12,652 nt of DNA from assembly GCA_020200995.1 (NCBI GenBank), contig JAIVHQ010000221.1:1-12652 (forward strand), written 5' to 3'. Source of the DNA: Flavobacteriales bacterium. GTDB lineage: Bacteria; Bacteroidota; Bacteroidia; Flavobacteriales_D; Cryomorphaceae. The notes beneath the pieces are model-generated. The model saw only the letters and a program-made list of their open reading frames with translations, made no database searches and was not told where the DNA came from. This document shows positions 1 through 5,745 of this stretch, piece after piece. The position numbers and the translations under genes are program-made. Every line of letters starts with the position of its first letter. Positions within the stretch are counted from its first letter, which is position 1.

Positions 1-1
1 G

Positions 2-205
2 CACAACATTGTGGACCGCCCCATGGCCGTGGACGGAAAGGTAGAGATACTGCCCATGATGTATCTGGCATTGAGCTACGACCACCGCATCATCGACGGA
101 AAAGAGTCGGTGAGCTTCCTGGTAAAAGTGAAAGAAATGCTGGAAACTCCGGAGAGCATGTTGTTCGGGAGCAAAAGCCCTGCTGAAGTGCTGCTGGGCT
201 TGTAA
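2..205 (+). CDS. sucB: 2-oxoglutarate dehydrogenase E2 (dihydrolipoyl succinyltransferase), C-terminal end only
   Basis: This is the last 67 codons of a gene that enters from the left edge. It would transfer the succinyl group from lipoamide to CoA in the 2-oxoglutarate dehydrogenase complex of the TCA cycle. The visible part is the end of the catalytic domain. It holds the acyltransferase motif DHRIIDG with its catalytic histidine and aspartate, preceded by PMMYLALSY and followed by a helix ending KVKEMLE. The PMMYLALSYDHR context is typical of succinyltransferases, whereas pyruvate dehydrogenase E2 proteins usually differ there, so I favour SucB/OdhB over AceF. The lipoyl and E1/E3-binding domains lie outside the window. 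No strong terminator follows; only an 8-bp stem around 237-261 without a T-tract is visible. Confidence 0.9.
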   Translation, partial: HNIVDRPMAVDGKVEILPMMYLALSYDHRIIDGKESVSFLVKVKEMLETPESMLFGSKSPAEVLLGL

Positions 206-268
206 GCACGTTTTTAAAACCTAATAACCCATTAATTGAAATTGCTAAAAATTCAATTTCAGTTACAT

Positions 269-607
269 CGTCACATCGAGTGTTTTTTCAGGCCTTTATG
301 AGGTTTATTTCCGGAAAAGGTTGCCGCCTGAAAAAATGTATCGAGATGATCTGAAGAGATTGTAATTTTATTTTGTCTTTTGATAAGCACCTCATGGAGC
401 GCAGCGGAATAATCGCGACCCTTTGAAATCAAAGATTGAGATGATAGGCGCTCTCGATACATTTTTCAGCCCAATCCAATCTTCCCAAAAAAAAAAGAAA
501 CATCTCAAAAGGGCTGAAAAACACTCGAGCTGACGATCAAAATGAATTTGGAACAATTCATTTTGTAACAATAAGCGTGTATAGCCTGCTCATATCTCGA
601 TGTGACG
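269..607. repeat. nested inverted-repeat element filling the sucB-udk gap
   Basis: This gene-free stretch has five related arms. A perfect 11-bp terminal inverted repeat (cgtcacatcga, 269-279, and tcgatgtgacg, 597-607) encloses two hairpins: 283-293 pairs with 326-336, and 462-472 pairs with 511-521 (both 11 bp, perfect). The inner arms also pair with each other (330-346 with 453-468, one extra A) and the outer arms with each other (276-287 with 517-528, 12 bp perfect). The arms share a ctgaaaaa core next to tcga. No convincing reading frame lies inside. It could be a non-autonomous palindromic element (MITE-like) or a structured RNA; no clear target-site duplication is seen. A run of ten A lies at 487-496. 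I see nothing in 206-268 or 608-729 beyond weak hairpins. Confidence 0.5.
538..565. repeat. perfect 11-bp hairpin inside the sucB-udk gap
   Basis: The sequence caaaatgaatt at 538-548 is repeated inverted at 555-565 around a 6-nt loop (tggaac). It is AT-rich and has no T-tract on either side, so it is more like an operator or structural hairpin than an intrinsic terminator. It lies within the larger inverted-repeat element. Confidence 0.45.
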
Positions 608-729
608 TTTAGGGTACAATGTAATTTCAAAGTAAACAGTCTCATTTACGAACTATCTGTTCAGAAATCAACCATTTATCAGATTCGTACAATATAAATA
701 AGCCGGCAATTGTCTTGCCCTATTATTTA

Positions 730-1338
730 TTACAACTTCGTTTTGAGGTGATTCACCAGCACATCGAGCCCTTTATTAAAACTGCGGTTGTTGGTGATGA
801 TAATGTCGGCGTGCTCGCGGTAAGGCTTGAGGTAATTTCGGTAGCAGGGCATCACGTGGTTCTCCCAGCGGTAGCGCACATCGCTCTCGGGGTAGCCCCG
901 CTCCTCGGCATCGCGCTTGAGGCGGCGTTGTAATTTGATCTCATCGAGGGCATCGATGTACACCCGCAGATCGAGCATGCCGGCCAATTCGGTGAAGTGA
1001 AACACAAAAAGTCCTTCGATGACAATGACGGGCGCAGGTACTACTTCCACCAGGGTGGCTATTGCAGCGTCATTATTGAAAGTATACTCCGGGCGCACCA
1101 CCTTTTTGCCGACAGCGAGTTCCCGCATATCATCGTAAAGGGCACTGCGATCAATGGCACCGGGAAGGTCAAAGTTGATGGTCCCTTTTTCATCGCGCGC
1201 CTGGAGCTGTTTTTCGAAATAATAGTTGTCCTGAGAAATCACAGCGACCTCGTCCGGCTTGAATTTTGCCTTCAAAGCCCTTAAGAAAGAGGTTTTTCCC
1301 GATGCACTTCCCCCTGCAATTCCTACGAGATATGACAT
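730..1338 (-). CDS. udk: uridine kinase (uridine/cytidine kinase)
   Basis: Phosphorylates uridine (and usually cytidine) to the monophosphate in cytosolic pyrimidine salvage. The 202-residue protein has the usual length. Visible landmarks are the Walker A P-loop GGSASGKT (9-16), the ISQDNYY nucleoside-binding segment (34-40), NFDLP (55-59) for the conserved FD-P motif, the IEGLFVF strand (107-113) and an arginine-rich lid around 138-148. The start is the ATG directly before SYLVGIAGG; the gene has no Shine-Dalgarno, as usual in Bacteroidota. It is divergent from the TPR gene, with 73 bp between the two starts and a promoter-like TATTTTTG on its own strand. Only a weak 5-bp hairpin (705-719) follows its stop codon. 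The assignment is secure. Confidence 0.95.
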   Translation of the reverse strand: MSYLVGIAGGSASGKTSFLRALKAKFKPDEVAVISQDNYYFEKQLQARDEKGTINFDLPGAIDRSALYDDMRELAVGKKVVRPEYTFNNDAAIATLVEVVPAPVIVIEGLFVFHFTELAGMLDLRVYIDALDEIKLQRRLKRDAEERGYPESDVRYRWENHVMPCYRNYLKPYREHADIIITNNRSFNKGLDVLVNHLKTKL

Positions 1339-1368
1339 TCTTTACAATCTTTTTTTCTCTTGCTGCCG

Positions 1369-1376
1369 CAAAAATA
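1369..1376 (-). promoter_or_regulatory. candidate udk promoter -7 box
   Basis: On the minus strand this reads TATTTTTG, a full match to the Bacteroidota -7 consensus TAnnTTTG. It lies 30 bp upstream of the udk start, giving a leader of roughly 24 nt. No clear -33 TTTG is visible, so confidence is moderate. Confidence 0.45.
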
Positions 1377-1384
1377 CGTATTTT
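1371..1384. promoter_or_regulatory. 14-bp perfect palindrome between divergent udk and TPR genes
   Basis: The sequence aaaatacgtatttt is a perfect palindrome overlapping the candidate udk -7 box and 27 bp before the TPR gene start. Its position suggests a possible operator for one or both genes, but AT-rich palindromes of this size also arise by chance. Confidence 0.25.
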
Positions 1385-1411
1385 CCGACCGTGAGAGCAG
1401 AGCTACCCCAC

Positions 1412-2674
1412 ATGAGTCGATATACCGCTGTGCTGCTGTTGGGAATCTTTATCCTAACTGCAGCAGCTGATGCTTTCGGACAGCAAACTTATACCAAACG
1501 CCGTCAGGACGCCATGATATTTCTCCAACAGGCAGAAACGTCGATGCGCGGTGGCAATTTCAACAATGCTTATGACCAATACACAGCTGCTGTCGAATCA
1601 GACCGCAACTTTGCTGAAGCATACATGAAGCGCGCCTTGCTCCTACAGCGCATGGGGCGCTATGACGAGTCGATGGTGGACTACAACAAAGCCATCGAGC
1701 TCAATCCGTACAGCGAGGTGTACTACGATCAGCGGGCCAAGCTCCAGATCCTCCAAAGCGACTTCAAGGGGGCCATTGTCGATCTTGACAAAGCTTTAAA
1801 ACTCTCCCCGTACGACAATACCATGATGGAGATGCGGGCCATTGCCAACCTGCAGAGCAATGAATTTGCCGGGGCACTTTCCGACTACGATTTCATGATT
1901 GAAATGAATCCGAAAGACACGATTGCCTACCTGCAGCGGGCCATCACATATTCGCGCATGAACGACCTTGAAGCCGCCCTCAGCGACATCGAAACAGCCA
2001 TTGAGCTCAACCCGCATTCCGAGCTCGTGTATGATGTAAAAGGATTGGTGCTTATGCACTTCGATCAGCTGGGAGCTGCCATGGACGCTTTTGACCGCGC
2101 CATCGACCTCAACCCCACTTTTCACATCGCCTATTACAACCGCAGTGTGGTGTGGAAGCGTCTGGGTGAAATTCAAAAGTCGATCGAAGACCTCAACATC
2201 GCCCTCAGCCTGCACCAGGATTTCCCCAACGCCCATTTCAACCGCGCCATAGCCAATAAAATGCTCGGTAACGACGAGGAATCCGTTCGGGACTACAACA
2301 AAGCCGTGGAAGTGAAAAGCGACTTTACAGACGCACTCTATAACCGAGGGTTGACCAAGAGCATGCTGGGCGACTACGGCTCTTCCCTCACCGACCTCGA
2401 CATGGCCATTGAGCAAGACCCCACCGACCCGCAGCTGTGGAACAAGCGGGGAAACCTTCGCGCCTTTTTCGGGAAATACATGGAGGCCATCCGAGACTTT
2501 AATATGGCGCTCAAGCTGAAACAGGACTACGGTGAAGCGCTTTTCAACCGCGGAGTGACGCGCATGATGGCCCGCGACAACATAGAAGGATGCCGCGACC
2601 TTGAAAGGGCCCTCGACCTGGGGTATACCAGGGCTGAGGAGCAGTTGCGGTATTTTTGCGCGGGAATTAAGTAG
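1412..2674 (+). CDS. secreted or periplasmic TPR-repeat protein
   Basis: A 420-residue protein with an N-terminal signal peptide (about 1-23: MSRY, a hydrophobic stretch, then ADAFG-QQ) followed by about eleven consecutive 34-residue tetratricopeptide repeats (about 33-406). Repeats show the usual pattern, for example A-Y--RA------GRYDESMVDYNKAIELNP. No catalytic domain is visible, so the likely role is a protein-protein scaffold in the periplasm; the partner is unknown. The frame is open from 1259, but that start lies inside the opposing udk gene. The ATG at 1412 is chosen because it begins a proper signal peptide and clears the udk start. The C-terminus (LDLGYTRAEEQLRYFCAGIK) resembles the short tail of many Bacteroidota TPR proteins. 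No obvious terminator follows. Confidence 0.85.
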   Translation: MSRYTAVLLLGIFILTAAADAFGQQTYTKRRQDAMIFLQQAETSMRGGNFNNAYDQYTAAVESDRNFAEAYMKRALLLQRMGRYDESMVDYNKAIELNPYSEVYYDQRAKLQILQSDFKGAIVDLDKALKLSPYDNTMMEMRAIANLQSNEFAGALSDYDFMIEMNPKDTIAYLQRAITYSRMNDLEAALSDIETAIELNPHSELVYDVKGLVLMHFDQLGAAMDAFDRAIDLNPTFHIAYYNRSVVWKRLGEIQKSIEDLNIALSLHQDFPNAHFNRAIANKMLGNDEESVRDYNKAVEVKSDFTDALYNRGLTKSMLGDYGSSLTDLDMAIEQDPTDPQLWNKRGNLRAFFGKYMEAIRDFNMALKLKQDYGEALFNRGVTRMMARDNIEGCRDLERALDLGYTRAEEQLRYFCAGIK

Positions 2675-2771
2675 TGGCTGGCTTTATAGTCCGATATCAT
2701 GCCTTCGGCGCTTCCTGAAGTTGCTTACCACACTTTATGAATCAACCACTTGAAGTTATTGACAGACTCTT

Positions 2772-2842
2772 TTAAGGGTTCAAAGCTCCTCTCAACGTCA
2801 CTCAGAACCTAGCGCAGCGAAGTGAAGAGTCTCCCTGTTTTT
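2772..2842. repeat. partial copy of the CGTCACTCAGAA palindromic repeat (left arm)
   Basis: A left arm beginning cgtcactcagaa at 2796 and running through gcgcagcgaagtgaagagt, preceded by a degenerate spacer (aaagctcctctcaa). The matching upstream right arm is missing. It belongs to the family that forms the tandem array at 7128-7624. I see nothing recognisable in 2675-2771. Confidence 0.7.
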
Positions 2843-2892
2843 CGGAGCGCAAAAAAGGATCGCGAGCAAACGGGCATTCGTTTTCAAGGAAA

Positions 2893-3062
2893 GGAGACCC
2901 GCCCCGTCACCAGGTCGGGCGGGCTCTTCAGTCACCGATTTCGCTGCGCTGCATCGGCTCCTTCTGAGTGACGCGTCGTTGTAGCTTTTTTGCTCCAATT
3001 AGTAGACAGTTCATCATCCACGTCACTCAGTACGAAGCGCAGCGAAGTGAGGAGTCTCCTTC
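2893..3062. repeat. CGTCACTCAGAA-family repeat: right arm, spacer and left arm
   Basis: The right arm (ctcttcagtcaccgatttcg onward, ending ttctgagtgacg at 2973), a 47-bp spacer (2974-3020) and a left arm (cgtcactcag from 3021) form a large imperfect palindrome. The spacer keeps the family core attag...agttcatcatcca. The right arm is split by an extra GC-rich hairpin at 2899-2924. Together with the copy at 2796, the unit spacing is about 225 bp, or 199 bp without the insert, matching the ~193-bp period seen at 7128-7624. Confidence 0.75.
2898..2923. repeat. GC-rich hairpin inserted into a repeat arm
   Basis: Other copies read ggagactcttcag without interruption. Here about 26 bp (2899-2924) separate ggagac from tcttcag. 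The insert folds as a strong hairpin: cccgcc (2898-2903) pairs with ggcggg (2918-2923), and the stem continues past a one-base bulge to cg/cg around the loop. Confidence 0.55.
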
Positions 3063-3109
3063 TTTTGCAGGCCAAGTATATGCCCATCCGATGCCCCAAA
3101 AAAAGCATT

Positions 3110-3140
3110 AAAAAAGGTGTGCCGATTTCTCGGCACACCT
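3110..3140 (-). terminator. intrinsic terminator reading leftward
   Basis: A perfect 11-bp stem (aggtgtgccga at 3115-3125 with tcggcacacct at 3130-3140) has a GAAA tetraloop on the minus strand and is followed there by six U (A-run 3110-3115). It ends transcription coming from the right: the candidate RNA, and possibly purQ read-through. Confidence 0.85.
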
Positions 3141-3197
3141 CAAACTATTTGTTTCCGGATCGGAACTATACCGAAACCCGGAAAAGGGCTTCTTGCT

Positions 3198-3266
3198 TCA
3201 GAAGCACCCTCCATTGGAGGGGATCGAAGCGTAAGTTCCGATATTCGGATTACAATAATCAGACAT
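3198..3266 (-). CDS. possible 22-residue peptide with strong Shine-Dalgarno
   Basis: Inside the candidate RNA, an ATG is preceded by AAAAGGAGGTG with six bases between GGAGG and ATG. This is nearly a full complement of the 16S rRNA tail and far stronger than any other gene start in the window. The frame encodes MSDYCNPNIGTYASIPSNGG plus CF, then TGA. The peptide has two cysteines (5 and 21) and no membrane segment. The coding part overlaps the paired elements of the RNA. Whether it is translated is unknown: the match could instead serve the RNA itself, for example in 30S binding. I do not recognise the peptide. Confidence 0.25.
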   Translation of the reverse strand: MSDYCNPNIGTYASIPSNGGCF

Positions 3267-3367
3267 TACACACCTCCTTTTTATTAATGTAACCTGAGCC
3301 GATGCTGTATTCAATCAAGTTATGAACCTCGGCACCGTCCCACCAACACCCTGTTGGATTTTCGTTA

Positions 3368-3400
3368 CACAAGTAACGCAATAAAAAACGGCGAAGTCAA
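3368..3400 (-). promoter_or_regulatory. candidate promoter of the structured RNA
   Basis: On the minus strand, TTGAC (3400-3396) is followed after 20 nt by TACTTGTG (3375-3368), one mismatch from TAnnTTTG. Transcription would start near 3361, just before the first hairpin. The -7 region overlaps a perfect 6-bp hairpin (cgttac/gtaacg, 3363-3378). Confidence 0.35.
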
Positions 3401-3448
3401 GAGAATGTTTTAACTTTTACACATTCATTTTATGAATTTCGACGGTAC

Positions 3449-4144
3449 CTACACCAAATTCACTGCGGCACAGAGCGAATCGAAGATAAGTTTTCCGTCG
3501 GTATTTCCGAGATTTTCGTCGGCGGCACGTTCGGGGTGTGGCATCATGCCGAAAACGTTTCGGCCTTCGTTCATCACACCCGCGATGTTTTCTACCGAGC
3601 CGTTCGCATTGGATTCCTTATTGAAGCGGCCTTCAGCGGTGCAATAGCGAAAGAGTACCTGCTCATTTTCGTTGAGTTGCTTCAGCACATCGGGGGAGGC
3701 AAAGTAGCGTCCCTCTGCGTGGGCCACGGGGATTTTCAAAACGCGATCGGAGCCGATTCCGGCGGTGACCGCCGAATTGCTCGTGGCGGATTTAATGTAA
3801 ACGTTCTTGCAGATAAACTTTTGAGAATCGTTGTGGAGTAGCACCCCGGGAAGGAGGCCTGCTTCACACAGGATTTGGAATCCGTTGCAGATACCCATGG
3901 CATAGCCTCCGCGGTTGCAGTGCTCAATCACGCTTTCCATAATCGGTGAAAACCTGGCAATGGCACCGCTACGGAGATAATCTCCATAGGAAAACCCGCC
4001 CGGCACCATCACAACATCCACCCCTTGCAGGTCTCGGTCTTTGTGCCAAAGGCGCACCACCTCTTGACCCGAAATTTCTTCGAGTACGTATATCAGGTCT
4101 TCGTCGCAATTGGAGCCGGGAAAAATTATTACACCAAATTTCAT
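3449..4144 (-). CDS. purQ: phosphoribosylformylglycinamidine synthase, glutaminase subunit
   Basis: Class I glutamine amidotransferase that supplies ammonia to PurL for conversion of FGAR to FGAM, the fourth step of de novo purine synthesis. The 231-residue protein shows FPGSNCDED (8-16), the oxyanion-region PGGFSYGDYLR (48-58), the nucleophile Cys86 in GICNGFQIL, and the catalytic His203 and Glu205 in MPHPE. This is the short, free-standing PurQ, so separate PurL and PurS proteins are expected elsewhere; neither is in the window. An upstream ATG at 4174 is in frame, but that start would overlap the promoter-like box at 4172-4179; the ATG at 4144 gives the canonical MKFGVIIFPGSN start. The gene lies 55 bp after the DUF6427-like gene on the same strand but probably has its own promoter. 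Confidence 0.95.
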   Translation of the reverse strand: MKFGVIIFPGSNCDEDLIYVLEEISGQEVVRLWHKDRDLQGVDVVMVPGGFSYGDYLRSGAIARFSPIMESVIEHCNRGGYAMGICNGFQILCEAGLLPGVLLHNDSQKFICKNVYIKSATSNSAVTAGIGSDRVLKIPVAHAEGRYFASPDVLKQLNENEQVLFRYCTAEGRFNKESNANGSVENIAGVMNEGRNVFGMMPHPERAADENLGNTDGKLIFDSLCAAVNLV

Positions 4145-4171
4145 AGGTAGGAAGCGATTTTTGTGAGAGAT

Positions 4172-4179
4172 CAAAGTTA
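4172..4179 (-). promoter_or_regulatory. candidate purQ promoter -7 box
   Basis: Reads TAACTTTG on the minus strand, a full match to TAnnTTTG, 27 bp upstream of the chosen purQ ATG. It supports the shorter start. A -33 element is not evident. Confidence 0.5.
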
Positions 4180-4199
4180 CCTAAAATTCACCAATTGCT

Positions 4200-5201
4200 T
4201 CAGAGCACTCCCGTGTACAGCATGTGCAGCACAGCGAAAGCGATCCAAACATAAAACAGAATATCAATCAAAACCTTGCGCCGCTCTGAGATAAAACACA
4301 GGGCGGCAAAAACCGCTGCTGCAGGGGCCAAAAGTGCAACCGATGCGACATCCGACTCTTGCAAAAAACCCGTGTAGACGAAAGTGAGAAGCAAGAAAAA
4401 ACTCATCCACATAAACACGCGCTTGGTATTTTTTCGGTGGACGGTAGACACCCCCATTCCCGAAACGAAGATGCCCAACCCGATCAGCACAGGAAGCATG
4501 GTAACTGCTGAAAAGGCAAAAAACAAGTTGCGCCCCTCGCCGCTGCCGTCAGGCCCGAAGGTGAAGCGTCCCGCCAAATCGAAAAACTCATCGAAATCAG
4601 GAGAAACTTCAAACCACCAATACGCCACCACGACATAGGCCGCAGGGGTGGCGAGGCCCAACACAGGAACCAACCACTCGCGAAAGGTCGCCGTTCGGAG
4701 CTGGGTCATTCCTACCCACAAAAAAGGAAGGGCCAATGCCACAGGCGGATAAAACAGCACTGCAAGACAGGCGAAAAACCCGGCATCGTAGAGCATTGAA
4801 GTGGCATTGCTGATGCGGTAAATCCGCAAAAGCCTCCTCAAAGCCAAGAGCAAAAACAGGACAGAGGTAAAAACCGGATTAAAATACAACCACTCGAGCG
4901 ATGAAATTCCTAAGAAGAAATAAGCCATCGCCGGGAGGTAGTTTTCGCGATCGGAGTATTCGTGTTCATTGTAAATGCCGTTGACCAGCACGGCTCCCGC
5001 GAAGATGATCAGCACACCGAGTCCGACCGAAAGCGAGGGCCATTGATTTATCGTCCCGAAAAGCAAGTCGTAAGCAGGTCCGGCCAGTGCAGGTGTGCCC
5101 GGGTGCGCGTACACCACGGCCAACACCCCCGCTGCGATGGCGGGCAGCAGCAAGGTGAACAAGACAACGGGGCGGTTTGATCCAAAAGAGCTTCGCAACA
5201 T
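4200..5201 (-). CDS. DUF6427-like polytopic membrane protein
   Basis: A 333-residue, very hydrophobic protein with about nine transmembrane helices (roughly 11-31, 57-77, 88-120, 136-160, 177-197, 226-250, 263-280, 288-305, 310-332). The loop after helix 2 has a polar motif, NEHEYSDRENYLPAM (78-92), and the third hydrophobic stretch ends in the basic LRRLLRIYR. This matches my memory of the Bacteroidota family DUF6427, of unknown function and sometimes misannotated as an enzyme. Its divergent neighbour is a small membrane protein of the DUF6341 type, and purD follows; I recall the same grouping in Flavobacteriia, which supports the assignment. No catalytic residues are recognisable and I assign no function. 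Confidence 0.75.
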   Translation of the reverse strand: MLRSSFGSNRPVVLFTLLLPAIAAGVLAVVYAHPGTPALAGPAYDLLFGTINQWPSLSVGLGVLIIFAGAVLVNGIYNEHEYSDRENYLPAMAYFFLGISSLEWLYFNPVFTSVLFLLLALRRLLRIYRISNATSMLYDAGFFACLAVLFYPPVALALPFLWVGMTQLRTATFREWLVPVLGLATPAAYVVVAYWWFEVSPDFDEFFDLAGRFTFGPDGSGEGRNLFFAFSAVTMLPVLIGLGIFVSGMGVSTVHRKNTKRVFMWMSFFLLLTFVYTGFLQESDVASVALLAPAAAVFAALCFISERRKVLIDILFYVWIAFAVLHMLYTGVL

Positions 5202-5242
5202 GAAGGCCGAAGATAGAACTTTTAGAATGTTGAATTAATAAC

Positions 5243-5250
5243 TATTTTTG
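5243..5250 (+). promoter_or_regulatory. candidate promoter -7 box of the small membrane protein gene
   Basis: TATTTTTG, a full match to TAnnTTTG, 17 bp before the ATG at 5268, in the 66-bp gap between two divergent genes. An upstream cttttag around 5217-5223 is at roughly the right distance for a -33 element but matches poorly. Confidence 0.4.
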
Positions 5251-5267
5251 TCGCGAAATACATCGAC

Positions 5268-5465
5268 ATGCAGTACATCGTAGAACCCATCGCAGCCCTC
5301 ATTTTGTGGACCTTTAAAAATCTCCTCGAGCCCCTCGCGGAGCTGCCGGGCTTGCTGAATCCCAACACGATCTTTATCATCCTGATCGGCTTGGGGCTTC
5401 TGTACTGGCTGTTTATGCAGCAGCGATTCAATAAAAAGGCCGACAAAGAAGGCACACTCAAGTAG
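5268..5465 (+). CDS. DUF6341-like small single-pass membrane protein
   Basis: A 65-residue protein with an amphipathic or hydrophobic N-terminus (residues 1-26), the linker PGLLNPNTIF, one clear transmembrane helix (about 34-51) and a charged lysine-rich tail (QQRFNKKADKEGTLK). The NPNTIFIILIGLGLLYW segment followed by a basic tail resembles the short Bacteroidota family DUF6341, commonly near purD and DUF6427. Being divergent from the large membrane protein gene and sharing a 66-bp regulatory gap hints at a joint role, which is inference. The stop codon TAG is also the first bases of a long palindromic repeat. Function unknown. Confidence 0.75.
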   Translation: MQYIVEPIAALILWTFKNLLEPLAELPGLLNPNTIFIILIGLGLLYWLFMQQRFNKKADKEGTLK

Positions 5466-5587
5466 TGTCTGTCTTTAGGGCTCGATAGCTGCGTTATGCT
5501 CGGCCCCAAAATCCTCATTTACCACCTGTAAACTGCGGTTTCGGGGCCTTCGCAAGCCTTGCTCTCAAACCCTAAAGAGCAGACACT
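5464..5587. repeat. 124-bp imperfect palindromic element starting at a stop codon
   Basis: Left arm agtgtctgtctttaggg (5464-5480) matches the inverted right arm ccctaaagagcagacact (5570-5587) with a one- or two-base difference. Further in, ggcccc (5503-5508) pairs with ggggcc (5543-5548), and tttac pairs with gtaaa around a 5-nt loop near the centre, so the whole element could fold as one long hairpin. It could double as a transcription terminator for the small membrane protein gene or be a REP/MITE-type repeat. Confidence 0.65.
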
Positions 5588-5613
5588 CCACTAAATGTAC
5601 AGACTTTAACAGA

Positions 5614-5739
5614 GGCTGTCTACACAGGCAAGCGCCTGGTTCTGAAAAACCTGCCTGTGAGCCAGTCAAGGAGTTCCGCTGCGGTGGGATTACTGATAAT
5701 AATGTTAGTGCAACGCTGAGATTGGATTTATGGACAGCC
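5614..5739. repeat. second intergenic inverted-repeat element before the purD 3' end
   Basis: Ends ggctgtc (5614-5620) and gacagcc (5733-5739) are perfect inverted repeats. Internally, acaggca (5625-5631) can pair with tgcctgt further on, with ggtt/aacc inside, forming a hairpin around 5625-5659. The right half (gtgggattactg...) has only weak pairing. It differs in sequence from the preceding element and stops 6 bp short of the purD stop codon. Confidence 0.45.
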
Positions 5740-5745
5740 AATTAG

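Larger units (their letters stand above)
3110..3361 (-). ncRNA. candidate structured RNA with its own promoter and terminator
   Basis: No protein gene explains this stretch between the TPR gene and purQ. On the minus strand it shows a possible promoter, then hairpins at 3343-3357 (ccaaca/tgttgg), 3298-3333 (gccga/tcggc), 3207-3221 (ccctcc/ggaggg), 3188-3205 (gcttct/agaagc) and 3173-3192 (7 bp with one G-U). An 8-bp stem (3159-3166 with 3235-3242) closes the last three into a multibranch domain. A strong terminator ends it at 3110-3140. I do not recognise the family. tmRNA, RNase P and SRP RNA signatures are absent, and the branched core does not resemble the long rod of 6S RNA. It could instead be an mRNA for the short peptide inside it. 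Boundaries are inferred. Confidence 0.45.

Noticed and set aside
271..462. 63-codon minus-strand frame in the sucB-udk gap
   Set aside because: It runs through the inverted-repeat arms and has no promoter match, no conserved feature and unlikely composition; I attribute it to the repeat.
487..496. A10 run as a slippage-based or frameshifting site
   Set aside because: It is not in a gene; a homopolymer in an intergenic repeat needs no special explanation.
1796..2416. 206-codon minus-strand frame opposite the TPR gene
   Set aside because: Its own repetitive character mirrors the TPR periodicity on the other strand; the TPR reading is far stronger.
2990..3292. 100-codon plus-strand frame in the TPR-purQ gap
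   Set aside because: It crosses a repeat arm and the candidate RNA terminator; Ser/Arg/Lys-rich random-looking protein.
3110..3361. 6S RNA, tmRNA, RNase P RNA or SRP RNA
   Set aside because: I could not find the tmRNA ends or tag, the RNase P conserved cores or the SRP GGAA-loop motif, and the branched stem does not resemble the 6S rod. 6S-Flavo is not excluded without a covariance search, so no name is assigned.
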